Below are positions 16,550 to 25,695 of a stretch of DNA of 64,000 nt, piece after piece. Source of the DNA: Alkalihalobacillus sp. TS-13 (lineage in GTDB: Bacteria > Bacillota > Bacilli > Bacillales > Fictibacillaceae); assembly GCF_019720915.1 (NCBI RefSeq), contig NZ_JAHKSI010000001.1:2418001-2482000 (forward strand). The letters run 5' to 3'. The translations under genes were made by a program, and so were the position numbers. Each line of letters opens with the position of its first letter. Position 1 is the first letter of the stretch. Under the pieces are notes generated by a model, which saw nothing but the letters and a program-made list of their open reading frames with translations, searched no databases and was not told the origin of the DNA.

Positions 16550-18046
16550 TTATTTCGTTTCGAATTTTTCAATCAGTTTTACGATGGATCGGGTCATGAC
16601 ACCAGTTGCTCCTTTTGGTCCGAGTTCGGACGTCTTATTGCTGTATGCTGTTCCTGCAATATCGAGGTGCAGCCAAGGTGTGTCCCCAACAAACTCAGAA
16701 AGGAAGACACCACCCTGGATCGGATGGGCAAGTTTTCCGGCTGAGTTGACGAAATCAGCAACATCGCTTTTTCTTAGGATATTTTTATAAGGACCGAACA
16801 TCGGCAGGCGCCACGCATACTCGCCTGCTTCTTCTGCAGATTGCTCAAACTTAGCGAAAAATTCTTCATCGTTTGTCATGACACCGGATGCAATATCTCC
16901 GAACGCGACGACAACACCGCCAGTCAATGTCGCTAAATCGACGAGATAGGATGCGCCAAGTTCTTTTGCATATGTCAAGGCATCAGCCAAAATCAAACGG
17001 CCTTCAGCGTCAGTGTTCGTCACTTCGATGGTTTTACCGCTCATGGATGTGATGACATCCCCTGGTTTCATTGCCGCTCCGTTGATCAAGTTTTCACTGG
17101 ATGGAATGACAAACATGATATTCACGTCAGGCTTCAAACGGCCAACTGCTTCCATTGCACCAAGTACTGCAGCACTTCCACCCATATCCGATTTCATTTC
17201 ATGCATGTTAAGAGCAGGCTTTATGGAATATCCACCTGCATCGAAGGTAAGACCTTTTCCGACAAAAGTGAGGACGTCTTCCCAGGCCTTTGTCGCCTTA
17301 TATTTGACGACGATCATCTTCGGGTCTTGCTCGGAACCCTGGCTTACAGCAAGCAGGGCACCCATCCCGAGCTCCTTCATATCTTCGTGCTCCAAAACGT
17401 CATATTCGAAATCATATTTTTTCGCGATATTGATGGCTTGCTCTGCAAGATCTGTAGGTGTCAGCAAGTTTCCAGGGGTATTGACAAGATCACGTGCGAC
17501 ATTTGTTCCAGCAGCATATGCTTCACCCGTTCTCAACGCATTATTGACAGCGGTTGCATCTTTATCAGTATAGACAGTGATCGCCTTCAATTCGTAGCGT
17601 TTGTCTTCTTTCTTTTCTTTATAATCCTTAAATTGGTACGTCGCAAGGATGAACGCTTCTGACAGCGCGTGTGCGGTTTGCTTGAAGTCGAGATCTGAGC
17701 AGAATGAATCCAATGCAACCGCGATATCCTCCTGTTTGCTGCTCTTAAGTTCCTTTGCAGCTCTGCCGAACGCATCACGAACAGTATGGTATGTAAGCTC
17801 TTTTTTCTTCCCTAATCCGACAAAGTAGATACTTTTGACGCCAAGGGCTCCTAACGTATGTACTCGTGTCACATTTTTTGGCTTCGCTGAAAGCTCTTCG
17901 CTCTTGAAAAGTTCAGTGATATGACCATTTAGTGCATCATCAACATCCTTTGTAATGCCTGTTGGTTTCTTATCATCTGAAAATATTCCTACGACTAACG
18001 TATGTAATCCTTCCCTAAGATTAACCCCATTTTTAACAGTAAACAT
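16550..18046 (-). CDS. pepA: Leucyl aminopeptidase (M17)
   Basis: 498 residues: a variable N-terminal macro-like domain (1-170) and the M17 catalytic domain. The signature NTDAEGRLILADALTY, with acidic metal ligands, is intact, as are the upstream KGLTFDAGGYSIKP (Lys and Asp ligands) and MKSDMGGSAAV. It is a two-zinc cytoplasmic hexameric exopeptidase that removes N-terminal leucine and other residues. It corresponds to B. subtilis YuiE by position. GGGGGAATTAG precedes the ATG. The DUF309 gene lies 57 bases upstream on the same strand, so they may share a transcript. Confidence 0.95.
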   Translation of the reverse strand: MFTVKNGVNLREGLHTLVVGIFSDDKKPTGITKDVDDALNGHITELFKSEELSAKPKNVTRVHTLGALGVKSIYFVGLGKKKELTYHTVRDAFGRAAKELKSSKQEDIAVALDSFCSDLDFKQTAHALSEAFILATYQFKDYKEKKEDKRYELKAITVYTDKDATAVNNALRTGEAYAAGTNVARDLVNTPGNLLTPTDLAEQAINIAKKYDFEYDVLEHEDMKELGMGALLAVSQGSEQDPKMIVVKYKATKAWEDVLTFVGKGLTFDAGGYSIKPALNMHEMKSDMGGSAAVLGAMEAVGRLKPDVNIMFVIPSSENLINGAAMKPGDVITSMSGKTIEVTNTDAEGRLILADALTYAKELGASYLVDLATLTGGVVVAFGDIASGVMTNDEEFFAKFEQSAEEAGEYAWRLPMFGPYKNILRKSDVADFVNSAGKLAHPIQGGVFLSEFVGDTPWLHLDIAGTAYSNKTSELGPKGATGVMTRSIVKLIEKFETK

Positions 18047-18103
18047 CTAATTCCCCCTATTGATCTCTTTATATTTTACATTATATCGAAATATTTCGAT
18101 TAC

Positions 18104-18481
18104 CTAAACATCTTCCTTTAAATACAAATGAATATCCGGTAAATTAGGCAGTTCCCCAACCTCATCATAAGATACGGAATCGAGTGCCGGCAATCGTTTC
18201 AAGCATTCCTTTACAAAGTTGGATAATTCCTCTGTATCCAACCCCCAGTAGAGAGCGGGATAAGGCTCGAAGCATTCCAATGCCCGCTGGAACATCAACC
18301 TTGCTCCTTTTACATTACCATACTCGTAGTGGTAAATCGCGACTGACATTTGAAGCAGACCTTTTAAAAACAAATTCTGCTTATCTGTCATCCAAATCTC
18401 CTCAAGAAGATCATGGCATGTATAATAATCGCCTTCATTGAACTTTATGAAAAATTGATAGTATTCAATCGGATAATCCAT
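18104..18481 (-). CDS. DUF309 domain protein
   Basis: 125 residues, all-helical, of the DUF309 family. The conserved N-terminal helix pair reads FIKFNEGDYYTCHDLLEEIW, with the family's buried D/CHDLLEEIW motif. LKGLLQMSVAIYHYEYGN and ARLMFQRALECFEPY follow, like a short TPR-like bundle. Function is unknown. ATG has AGGAGGA about 8 bases upstream; an ATG 8 codons earlier overlaps that site. It probably forms an operon with pepA downstream. It is divergent from yuiD. Confidence 0.85.
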   Translation of the reverse strand: MDYPIEYYQFFIKFNEGDYYTCHDLLEEIWMTDKQNLFLKGLLQMSVAIYHYEYGNVKGARLMFQRALECFEPYPALYWGLDTEELSNFVKECLKRLPALDSVSYDEVGELPNLPDIHLYLKEDV

Positions 18482-18599
18482 GTCCTCTCCTCCTTCCTCC
18501 ATCATACCATGTGCATATCTATCGTAAAATCCGGGTAATCATTACATAGAGGATATGATAAACTTAAACTAATTGTAATAGAGAAAGGACGTTGCATTC

Positions 18600-19082
18600 T
18601 TGGAGGGACTATTGACGAATTATCCATTATGGAGCGCGATTTTTGCGATTTTGTTCGCCCAAGCAATCAAAATTCCGATCATGTATATCTCAACTAGAAA
18701 GTTTGAATGGAATCTCTTTTTCAGTACGGGTGGGATGCCTAGTTCACATTCGAGCGGGGTTACTTGTCTAGCGACTTCAATTGGATTGGCTGAAGGCGTC
18801 GACTCCACTCTGTTTGCTGTCACGGTCGTGTTCAGCGTCATCGTTATGTATGATGCGAAAGGTGTACGCTGGCAAGCTGGAGAACAAGCGATTGTCCTCA
18901 ATCAACTTGTACGTGATTTTCAACATCTAACGACTGAAATCAAGAATTGGCCTAAAAAGAATGAAGAAGAAAAACGGAGAGAGCTGAAAGAATTGCTCGG
19001 CCATCGCCCAAGTGAAGTGTTTTTCGGGGCAATCCTTGGGATCGGGTTAGGTTTTGGCATTTATTACGGTTTTGTCCAATAG
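18600..19082 (+). CDS. yuiD: Divergent PAP2 family membrane protein, YuiD-like
   Basis: 160 residues of the divergent PAP2 (acid phosphatase/vanadium peroxidase-like) family. The phosphatase motifs are recognisable in STGGMPSSHSSGVTCLATSI and MYDAKGVRWQAGEQA. Helices at about 10-28, 55-75, 80-98 and 140-158. It may dephosphorylate a lipid or isoprenoid phosphate, by family. The TTG start with AAAGGA 10 bases before matches the N-terminus of B. subtilis YuiD; a TTG four codons later has GGAGGG close by and is the alternative. The stop is 12 bases from the next gene's start, so the two are co-transcribed. Confidence 0.85.
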   Translation: MEGLLTNYPLWSAIFAILFAQAIKIPIMYISTRKFEWNLFFSTGGMPSSHSSGVTCLATSIGLAEGVDSTLFAVTVVFSVIVMYDAKGVRWQAGEQAIVLNQLVRDFQHLTTEIKNWPKKNEEEKRRELKELLGHRPSEVFFGAILGIGLGFGIYYGFVQ

Positions 19083-19094
19083 GGGGTATGCGCG

Positions 19095-19916
19095 ATCCGC
19101 ATTGTATCGATTTGTCCAAGTAATACAGAATTAGCTGCTTATCTCGGCCTGACATCCTCTCTAGTCGGAGTGGATGATTATTCCGATTGGCCCTCAGAGA
19201 TCGACAAGCTTCCCCGGTTAGGTCCGGACCTTGATATCGATATTGATCAAGTTGAAGCACTGAAACCAGACCTCATTCTTGCCTCATTAAGTGTACCCGG
19301 CATGGAAAAAAACATTGAAGGATTGAAGGAACGGAACCTCCCTTTTCATGTGTTCAATCCGAATTCGTTGGAAGAGATTGCTTCAGACCTGATTACCTTA
19401 GGAAGATTAGCAGGAATCGAAGAACGTGCCCAAGGAATCGTTAAGCATTATCGTGAGCTGATAGAGAAGTATCGCCGAATCGCTGATGAAGTTGAGAAGA
19501 AGCCAGAGCTCTATTGGGAATGGTGGCCAAAACCTGTTTTCACGCCTGGGAAGACCAATTGGCTTACAGAAATCAGTAAACTGGCAGGAGCAGTCAACTG
19601 TTTCGCTGATAAAGGCATAGCAAGTTATCAGACAGATTGGGAAACCGTACGGAAAAAAGAACCCGATCATATCTGCCTCGTGTGGGTAGGTGTACAGACA
19701 AAGAAAGTGAACCCTGCTATTTTGGAAAAACGGCCAGGATGGAATGACATGAAGGCGATGAATGCTAAGAATGTCCATGTTCTGGAGGAACCTTATTTCT
19801 GTCGGCCATCCCCACGCCTCTTGATCGGATTGCAAAAAATAGCTTCGATCATCCATCCGGAGCACTACCCGGATTATAGCGAAAAACAAGGCGATCCATT
19901 GTTGAAGTTGATTTGA
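19095..19916 (+). CDS. Cobalamin-binding (BtuF-like) periplasmic-type binding protein, apparent ATC start
   Basis: 273 residues if started at ATC, giving MRIVSICPSNTELAAYLGLT, the usual beginning of this BtuF-like class. The first canonical in-frame start is a GTG 25 codons later, which would delete the first beta-alpha unit and has no ribosome site. AGGGGG lies 8 bases before the ATC. An ATG at 19088 is in another frame and only one base from that site. The fold has two Rossmann-like lobes: VEALKPDLILAS in the first, PDHICLVWVGVQ and CRPSPRLLIGLQKIASIIHP in the second. No signal peptide, so a cytoplasmic location is likely. It is 12 bases after yuiD. Confidence 0.78.
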   Translation: MRIVSICPSNTELAAYLGLTSSLVGVDDYSDWPSEIDKLPRLGPDLDIDIDQVEALKPDLILASLSVPGMEKNIEGLKERNLPFHVFNPNSLEEIASDLITLGRLAGIEERAQGIVKHYRELIEKYRRIADEVEKKPELYWEWWPKPVFTPGKTNWLTEISKLAGAVNCFADKGIASYQTDWETVRKKEPDHICLVWVGVQTKKVNPAILEKRPGWNDMKAMNAKNVHVLEEPYFCRPSPRLLIGLQKIASIIHPEHYPDYSEKQGDPLLKLI

Positions 19917-20030
19917 TTAGGGAATGGGTTTCGCGATGGAGTTGGGGGTTGTGCTCATTTTGTGGAAGGAAGAGTTTTCAGTTAACTCTGGTGTACCCGT
20001 CGATAAATCAGACCGAGATCCATCGTTAAA

Positions 20031-20097
20031 ACAGAAAGAGGACCACCTTCGGAACATCTACAATTAATGGATGTCCTGGCGATCCTCTTTTTATTAT
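20031..20097. terminator. Bidirectional terminator between the BtuF-like gene and yuiC
   Basis: AAAGAGGACCACC, ACATC on one side and GGATGT, GGCGATCCTCTTTTT on the other form an imperfect stem with A and T runs. It separates two convergent genes. Confidence 0.65.
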
Positions 20098-20111
20098 GTG
20101 CTTTTGTCATG

Positions 20112-20801
20112 TTAAGTATCTTTTGGCGGAAACATCTGCTGACGAAAGACTTGCATCGATTCCTGTTCGTTCAATTCGGTAAGATCCTGTTCTGTCAGCG
20201 ATCCATTCCCTTTTCTGATGAGATAGACTTCTACTTTCTTTTTTCCCCACTTCTCATAAACATCCTTGACTTCTTCGTAATAAAGATCGATCTTCTTATT
20301 TTTTATAGCAGAGCCCGTATCGGCAACCACTCCGTATCCATAACCCGGAATAAACAGAATACTGCCGATTGGAAAAACAGATGTATCTGCTGCAATCGTA
20401 GAGTAGAGATCACGACGTACTTTTACACCGGACTTTGTTATGCCATAGGCTGGATGGGCTTCCGTCTTACCAGTCGATTCGACACCAGCAGTGTAACCGG
20501 TCGCCACAACTTCTACTTTAGGATAGCGCTCTGTATCTACCCCTAATGGATTTTCTTTTGCGATAGCCTCATTTGCCAGCAACAAAGGTGTTTTTGTATT
20601 GAACAGTGATTTGAACATCAGCTCTGTCTTCTTTTTCAAATGATCCACCGCGTCAAGATTGATAGAGATTTCTCTTTGGTTTGTCAATGCCATTAAACCA
20701 GAAGCCTCTACACCAGAGAATTTACTGACCGTCGTGAATAGCGCAAGGATGAATAAGCAGGACATAAGAGTGCGTTTCAGGATTGTTTTTGTAAACTGCA
20801 T
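20112..20801 (-). CDS. yuiC: 3D-domain protein, YuiC-like (peptidoglycan-active)
   Basis: 229 residues. An N-terminal membrane segment or signal (about 7-27), a helical linker, then a C-terminal 3D domain (about 110-200). This has [46 protein letters not shown] and IDLYYE, which place the three conserved Asp-type positions. B. subtilis YuiC is a stationary-phase survival protein with muralytic (resuscitation-factor-like) activity. ATG has AGAGGAGTGAAG upstream; an ORF extension of 27 codons lacks a ribosome site. It sits between yuiD and yuiB homologues as in B. subtilis. Confidence 0.88.
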   Translation of the reverse strand: MQFTKTILKRTLMSCLFILALFTTVSKFSGVEASGLMALTNQREISINLDAVDHLKKKTELMFKSLFNTKTPLLLANEAIAKENPLGVDTERYPKVEVVATGYTAGVESTGKTEAHPAYGITKSGVKVRRDLYSTIAADTSVFPIGSILFIPGYGYGVVADTGSAIKNKKIDLYYEEVKDVYEKWGKKKVEVYLIRKGNGSLTEQDLTELNEQESMQVFRQQMFPPKDT

Positions 20802-20891
20802 CTCTTCACTCCTCTCACGCCTAATCCTTTCCAAAAACACCAGAAAGTATTCATAAGAGGAATGAATGGTCAGAAAATTCAATTATATTGT

Positions 20892-21045
20892 GTGCCTGGC
20901 ACCGAAACAGAAGTCAATGGTACCAACGCTTCCCAATCGGTGCCAGGCACCACTCAGAAACATTGATATAGCGGGCTTTATTTTTGGTGCCTGGCACGCT
21001 TTCAAAGTCCTTCTCTCGCAAGGCTTCTTTAGGAGTGCCTGGTAC
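20892..21045. repeat. GTGCCWGGCAC palindrome array, cluster 2
   Basis: Four cores at 20892, 20940, 20987 and 21035 (spacing 48, 47, 48). The last is GTGCCTGGTAC. The central base alternates between A and T. Spacers of 36-37 bases differ from each other, although one contains CTTCTCTCGCAAGG at its centre, like cluster 1. It lies upstream of yuiC and downstream of yuiB. Confidence 0.85.
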
Positions 21046-21061
21046 GAGAACGGCACCGAAC

Positions 21062-21117
21062 AAAAAAAAGGGACTCACCCAAACATCGTGTTTTATTCGA
21101 TGGATTGGTCAGTCCCT
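21062..21117 (-). terminator. Terminator of yuiB
   Basis: On the minus strand AAGGGACTGACC pairs with GGTGAGTCCCTT, followed by eight T. Confidence 0.75.
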
Positions 21118-21143
21118 TGTATTTCATATGAAATTATGACATT

Positions 21144-21467
21144 CTAGAACATTTGATAGCCTCTGACTCTGAGCATTTTGATTGATACACCAGAGAGAAT
21201 AGCACCTAATAAACCGAATAATAAAACTAATAAATCAGAAAAGTGCAAGTGTACAATGCCATTCATCAATTCAGGGAATGACGAGCCTGGTGCAGTAAAA
21301 TACTCTGTCAACCTTACATCGTCAACGATCATGATGACGACGATCGGGTAAATGACAGCCATGACCCAAGTCATTCTCAGAAGCATATTGAGCAGAAAGC
21401 CGATTCCAAAAAACAAAACCATAAACAAGAGCATGGAAATGATCAGTGTTGGAATAGTTAACGGCAT
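21144..21467 (-). CDS. yuiB: YuiB family membrane protein
   Basis: 107 residues with three predicted membrane helices (about 5-30, 32-50 and 76-97). LIISMLLFMVLFFGIGFLLN and AVIYPIVVIMIVDDVR match the YuiB family of unknown function. The ATG giving MPLTIPT has AAAGGGGTG 6 bases upstream; an in-frame GTG three codons earlier is inside that site. It lies between yuiC and yuiA homologues, as in B. subtilis. Confidence 0.85.
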   Translation of the reverse strand: MPLTIPTLIISMLLFMVLFFGIGFLLNMLLRMTWVMAVIYPIVVIMIVDDVRLTEYFTAPGSSFPELMNGIVHLHFSDLLVLLFGLLGAILSGVSIKMLRVRGYQMF

Positions 21468-21584
21468 AATGGTCACCCCTTTATATCCATTGACTAGTTT
21501 ACTGTATATAAACCTATCGAGTCAATGCTAGCGAAAGGGGTCCATTAAATAAAATGACTCATGTTCAAAAACCTGTCATAACTC

Positions 21585-21722
21585 TTAATTGTGCTTTCGT
21601 CCGCTGCCTCCGCAATGATCACAAGTTTCTGATCCGCCAAGCAGTAGTTGGAAATAGCCGATTCCTTTGCAATATTGACATGTTGCAGATTGAGGATTAC
21701 GGTTCTTTTGATCTTTTTTCAT
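21585..21722 (-). CDS. yuiA: YuiA-like small zinc-finger protein, 45 residues
   Basis: A short frame read directly from the sequence. It has Cys pairs at 15/18 (CQYC) and 34/37 (CDHCGGSG), the DnaJ-type CxxCxGxG zinc pattern, with a basic N-terminus and the ending RKHN. The ATG has AGAGGTGA 5 bases upstream. Its position directly upstream of yuiB on the same strand matches yuiA in B. subtilis. It may bind a single zinc and act as a small adaptor; no function is known to me. Confidence 0.82.
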   Translation of the reverse strand: MKKDQKNRNPQSATCQYCKGIGYFQLLLGGSETCDHCGGSGRKHN

Positions 21723-21861
21723 GGATGTCACCTCTTTTTTAAATTTTCAGATAATATAACATCCTGCAAGTTTTTTGAAAAATCTGATATTTGTCTATAT
21801 GCCGTCATGTAAACGTATACAACGGTTTTTTCCTCTCTATATTTATGTTTTTCGGACTTTT

Positions 21862-22347
21862 TTAATGCAAATTGAAGATTTTATAGTTTGTATAACCAAA
21901 TTCGCTTCCCGGATTCAAATCATGTGTCGAAAAACCGCTTGAAACGTTGTTTTTATCAAGAAAAAAGTGGATCATAAGGGACGAATCCGGATCTTTCAAT
22001 AACTCATGTGTAGAGCGGAAGTCTGCTTCGGCAATTTCATTGTCTTGAGCCTTTAATATCCCTCCAACTGCAGTCAGTTCAAAAATGATCATATTATCAC
22101 TGATTCGCTCCTTGATGACACCTGACCGGATTCCGAGGGCCCCTGTAATCTCCGCTTCAATCCCGGTCTCTTCTAAAACCTCTCGTTTAACTGCTTCATC
22201 CATCGTCTCCCCTTCGTCGACGAAACCAGCTGGAAAAGACCACTTTCCTTTCAGACCTCCATATTTCTTTTTCACAACCAACCATTTGTCATCGCTTTTG
22301 ACGATACCTGCCACTGCCAGCCACACATTCTCTCTTTTTCGTTTCAA
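21862..22347 (-). CDS. Nudix hydrolase
   Basis: 161 residues with a full Nudix box at about 41-63 (GFVDEGETMDEAVKREVLEE, then TGIEA), which binds the metal and hydrolyses a nucleoside diphosphate-linked substrate. The N-terminus VWLAVAGIVKSDDKWLVVKK and the middle MIIFELTAVGG are typical. TTG start with AAGGGGAGG 7 bases upstream. The substrate class (ADP-ribose, oxidised nucleotide or other) cannot be told from the sequence. It is followed downstream by the yuiA/yuiB pair and preceded by a large intergenic repeat. Confidence 0.88.
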   Translation of the reverse strand: MKRKRENVWLAVAGIVKSDDKWLVVKKKYGGLKGKWSFPAGFVDEGETMDEAVKREVLEETGIEAEITGALGIRSGVIKERISDNMIIFELTAVGGILKAQDNEIAEADFRSTHELLKDPDSSLMIHFFLDKNNVSSGFSTHDLNPGSEFGYTNYKIFNLH

Positions 22348-22444
22348 AAGATTCCTCCCCTTCCTTTTATATATCTATTTAGTATCTCTTACACACATTC
22401 AGATAAAGACAACTTAGAAAATTTGAAAAATCCCTTTAAATATA

Positions 22445-23115
22445 GGTTTTGTTAAATAATACTGTTGATTTCTGACTAAGTTTAATTGAAGCGAAATTTG
22501 CGACACTCCTGCGGGAACAGCGAGCCAGGCGAGACCCCGCAGCGATTAAGGATCTTCAATTAACAACCACCATGTCCTGTGCCTGCGGTTACTTGACTTG
22601 GCGCAAAACTGCAAGGATGGAATCTAAGTTCGAGGTCTTGTGGTGAACGTCGAAGCCAGGCCAGCATAAGGAAAGCTTCTAAGAATTCTCATTGCAGACC
22701 GAAAATGATTTCATTTTTGTGTGGAAATCCTGTGCAAGATAGCGAGGAGGCGTGCGGAGGTAGGTAAATGCAAGGAAGTGATGTCCAGTTCAGCGACCAA
22801 TCATTTGGATCACTTCAAACTTCCTGCAGACAAACAAACCTGATTTTGCTCTTTGAATGGTCGTATGGAACCTTCATACGGACAAACAAACCTGATTTTA
22901 CTCCTTGAATGTCGTATTGAGCTTTCATACGCGGTCGACACATTGATTTGACATCTTTATGAGTGAATCCAAGCAGAACCAAGTCTTTGTTTAGTTCGAG
23001 CCTCCTCGTCAGTTTTCTAGTGACCTACGTGCCTAACCGGGTCGCTTCCGCTTTTCTTTATCCCACGAAAAGGGAGTGAATTTCGTAAAAATCAACAATA
23101 ATGCATAACAAAGCC
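22445..23115 (+). repeat. Large structured intergenic repeat, copy with both ends (longest)
   Basis: 671 bp bounded by GGTTTTGTTA and TAACAAAGCC, with inner TGTTGATTT and AAATCAACA: terminal inverted repeats of about 28 bp. Near the 5' end CTGCGGG pairs with CCCGCAG. CCACCA pairs with TGTGGTG further in. The 3' third has GAGCCTCCTCGTCAG, GTGACCTACGTG and GGGTCGCTTCCGCTTTTC. It carries a roughly 70-bp inner module (22660-22735) and a 52-bp tandem duplication (22829 and 22881), each with CGTATG/CATACG arms. There is no open frame of note. Confidence 0.85.
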
Positions 23116-23121
23116 TAAATG

Positions 23122-23160
23122 TAAAAAAGAGCGAAGCTGATTCATTCAGCCTCACTCTCC
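23122..23160 (-). terminator. Terminator of the NADH dehydrogenase gene
   Basis: On the minus strand GAGTGAGGCTGA pairs with TCAGCTTCGCTC around ATGAA, followed by TTTTTT. Confidence 0.85.
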
Positions 23161-23173
23161 ATTGTATCAAATC

Positions 23174-24373
23174 TTAGAATAATTTAAGTTTACCTTTTTT
23201 CACAACGAGTGGAACTCCGCCTAATAAGAACAGGTAGCGGTTGTCGATGATTTTCTTCATCGCAGCAGCAGTTGCTCCGTAGAGCTTCTTATTACCGACT
23301 TTACCGATCGCTTCTCCTTTACCTAGTGAAGCAACTGTACCTTTGATTTCTGGTACAAAGGTTTCTGTCTTGCCGCCATTGATGAGTGCTTTCAAGTTAC
23401 GAGCAACCGTAAATGCTTGTTGGATCGCAATTTGGGCAGTCGGTGGGAATGGACGGTTGATTTCTTCATTGATGATCAATGCGCAATCACCAACGATGAA
23501 GACGTGGTCTTTACCAGGCGCACGAAGGTCACCTTCTACTTTAATACGTCCACGCATCGTTTCAAAACCAGAGTTTTCAACGATGGAGTTTCCACGGATA
23601 CCAGTCGTCCAGACGATTGTATCAGCTTTGATTTCCTCTTCTTCTAAGACAACACCGTCTTCCGTCACTTCTTTAATTGGTGTTCCAAGCATGAACTCGA
23701 CACCTTTGCTTTCAAGCAGGTTCACAGCGTATTCGACAAGCTCTTCATCAAAGCCTGGAAGTACTGTTGGCGCTGCTTCAGCACAGATCAAACGAACTTT
23801 TTCACGAGGTACATCGAACTCTGCGCAAAGTTCAGGAATACGATCTGCCATTTCACCAATGAACTCGATTCCAGTAAATCCAGCACCCGCTACAACGATT
23901 GTCAGCATGCTGTCTGATGGATTCGGCTCATTATTATAGCTAGCGAAAAGATATTCGGTGTGCTCACGGATTTTGCGGACCGTATTGACGCTGCGGATGT
24001 TGAACGCATAATCTTTTACTCCTGGAATTCCAAATGTTTCAGACTCAAAACCAAGGCCGATTACGAGATAGTCGTAAGTAAGCTCTCCGTTTTCCAACTT
24101 GACAGTCTTTGCGTTGTCGTCGATTGAAACGACTGTATCTTGAACGAAGTTGATACGGTTCGTGTCAATGACGTCCTTGATCGGCATACGTGTACGATCG
24201 TGGTGTAGAGTACCTGCCGCAGGTTCGTGCAGCCAAGTGGTTTGATAATGATAATTATGTTTGTTTACTAACGTGATTTCCGCTTCGTTCATCCCGAGTT
24301 CTTTTGTGAGACGAGTTGCAGTCATTATTCCGCCATATCCAGCACCTAGAATGACGATCTTTGGTCTACTCAT
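23174..24373 (-). CDS. yumB: Type II NADH dehydrogenase, YumB-like
   Basis: 399 residues. The N-terminal FAD-binding motif is [19 protein letters not shown]. The second (NADH) Rossmann motif is [20 protein letters not shown], and [11 protein letters not shown] is the C-terminal FAD contact. The AxxIAxQQA-like quinone segment [18 protein letters not shown] is present. The C-terminal tail is amphipathic and basic ([12 protein letters not shown]), suiting peripheral membrane binding. It passes electrons from NADH to menaquinone without pumping protons. ATG of MSRPK has AGAGGTG 9 bases upstream; the GTG four codons earlier overlaps this. It is divergent from yumC. Confidence 0.92.
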   Translation of the reverse strand: MSRPKIVILGAGYGGIMTATRLTKELGMNEAEITLVNKHNYHYQTTWLHEPAAGTLHHDRTRMPIKDVIDTNRINFVQDTVVSIDDNAKTVKLENGELTYDYLVIGLGFESETFGIPGVKDYAFNIRSVNTVRKIREHTEYLFASYNNEPNPSDSMLTIVVAGAGFTGIEFIGEMADRIPELCAEFDVPREKVRLICAEAAPTVLPGFDEELVEYAVNLLESKGVEFMLGTPIKEVTEDGVVLEEEEIKADTIVWTTGIRGNSIVENSGFETMRGRIKVEGDLRAPGKDHVFIVGDCALIINEEINRPFPPTAQIAIQQAFTVARNLKALINGGKTETFVPEIKGTVASLGKGEAIGKVGNKKLYGATAAAMKKIIDNRYLFLLGGVPLVVKKGKLKLF

Positions 24374-24654
24374 TTTCTCATCCACCTCTTTTTATTTTTT
24401 AAAAAATCCTGGACAATCATAATATTTATAGATTAGTTCGAAAAGTTTGTTACGTTTTTCACGTACTATTACGCAAAATGTCACAATTTATCCGTATTTG
24501 TCCCATGGTCAATCTTAGACCTTTTCAAAATTTTTTTCAACCCATAACCGTGAACTTTTTTACGAACATACCTATTACACAGTTTTTCCCTTTTCTAAAT
24601 CGTTTATTAAAGGTTATAATGGGTACAAATAGAAAACTGGGGGTGTAGAATGAT

Positions 24655-25647
24655 ATGACCGAGCAACACGATGTCTATGACGTGACGATCATAGGTGGAG
24701 GGCCGACAGGGTTATTCACCGCATTTTACGGAGGCATGAGACAGCTAAAGGTAAAAATCATCGAAAGTATGCCTCAGTTGGGGGGCCAATTATCGGCGCT
24801 TTATCCTGAAAAATACATATATGATGTGGCAGGATTCCCGAAGGTTCTCGCACAAGATCTTGTGGATAATTTGAAAGAGCAAGCTTTTCAGTTCAACCCG
24901 TCCGTTGCATTAGAGCAATCTGTGCAAAAGGTTGAAAGAATGGACGATAGCAACTTCAAGCTTACAACTGACAAAGAGGTCCATTATTCAAAAGCTGTGA
25001 TTATCACGGCTGGAGTAGGAGCTTTCCAACCACGACGCTTGGAGCATGACAATGCAAAAAGCTATGAAGGGAAAAACCTCCACTACTTCGTCAACGATCT
25101 CAATGCATTCGCTGGACAAAAGGTTGTCGTTTGCGGCGGTGGAGATTCCGCAGTGGACTGGGCGAACATGCTTGAACCAATTGCGCAAGAGGTAACATTG
25201 ACTCACCGCAGGGATAAGTTCCGAGCACACGAGCACAGTGTTGAACAACTTATGAGTTCAAAAGTCCAGATCAAAACACCATATCAAATCAAAGAAATCA
25301 TTGGTGACGATCAGCGCATCAACAAAGTGGTTTTAAAAGAAAGTAAAGGCGACAACGAAGAAGCAATCGAATGTGATTCACTCATTGTAAACTATGGTTT
25401 CATCTCTTCACTCGGACCAATTAAAGAATGGGGACTTGAAATCCAAAAGAATTCCATTGTGGTGAATTCCCGTATGGAAACGAATGTACCTGGCATCTAT
25501 GCAGCTGGAGACATTTGTACTTACGACGGGAAAGTGAAATTGATTGCAACAGGATTCGGTGAAGCGCCAACAGCGATCAACAACGCAAAAGCCTACATCG
25601 ATCCAAACGCAAAAGTACAACCAATGCATAGCACAAGCCTATTTTAA
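24655..25647 (+). CDS. yumC: Ferredoxin--NADP reductase type 2, YumC-like
   Basis: 330 residues of the thioredoxin-reductase-like ferredoxin/flavodoxin-NADP reductase family. FAD motif [23 protein letters not shown] motif [17 protein letters not shown] and C-terminal [11 protein letters not shown] are all present, and the CxxC of thioredoxin reductase is absent, as expected. It supplies electrons between NADPH and ferredoxin or flavodoxin. ATG follows GGGGGTG. TATAAT at 24615-24620 is a likely -10 box, but its -35 partner is weak. It is monocistronic with a very strong terminator. Confidence 0.95.
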   Translation: MTEQHDVYDVTIIGGGPTGLFTAFYGGMRQLKVKIIESMPQLGGQLSALYPEKYIYDVAGFPKVLAQDLVDNLKEQAFQFNPSVALEQSVQKVERMDDSNFKLTTDKEVHYSKAVIITAGVGAFQPRRLEHDNAKSYEGKNLHYFVNDLNAFAGQKVVVCGGGDSAVDWANMLEPIAQEVTLTHRRDKFRAHEHSVEQLMSSKVQIKTPYQIKEIIGDDQRINKVVLKESKGDNEEAIECDSLIVNYGFISSLGPIKEWGLEIQKNSIVVNSRMETNVPGIYAAGDICTYDGKVKLIATGFGEAPTAINNAKAYIDPNAKVQPMHSTSLF

Positions 25648-25651
25648 GCCA

Positions 25652-25685
25652 AAAGACTTCGGCCATCGAGCCGAAGTCTTTTTTG
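25652..25685 (+). terminator. Terminator of yumC
   Basis: AAGACTTCGGC and GCCGAAGTCTT form a perfect 11-bp stem around CATCGA, followed by TTTTTT. Confidence 0.95.
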
Positions 25686-25695
25686 CTTCTTGGGT

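Noticed and set aside
17013-17573. 186-codon + strand frame antisense to pepA
   Set aside because: Antisense shadow of a conserved gene; no start signal and low-complexity Ser/Ala/Thr composition.
19924-20067. A 47-codon + strand frame after the BtuF-like gene (MGFAMELGVVLILWKEEFSV and on)
   Set aside because: The ribosome site is directly against the ATG, its end overlaps the bidirectional terminator, and the sequence resembles no family known to me.
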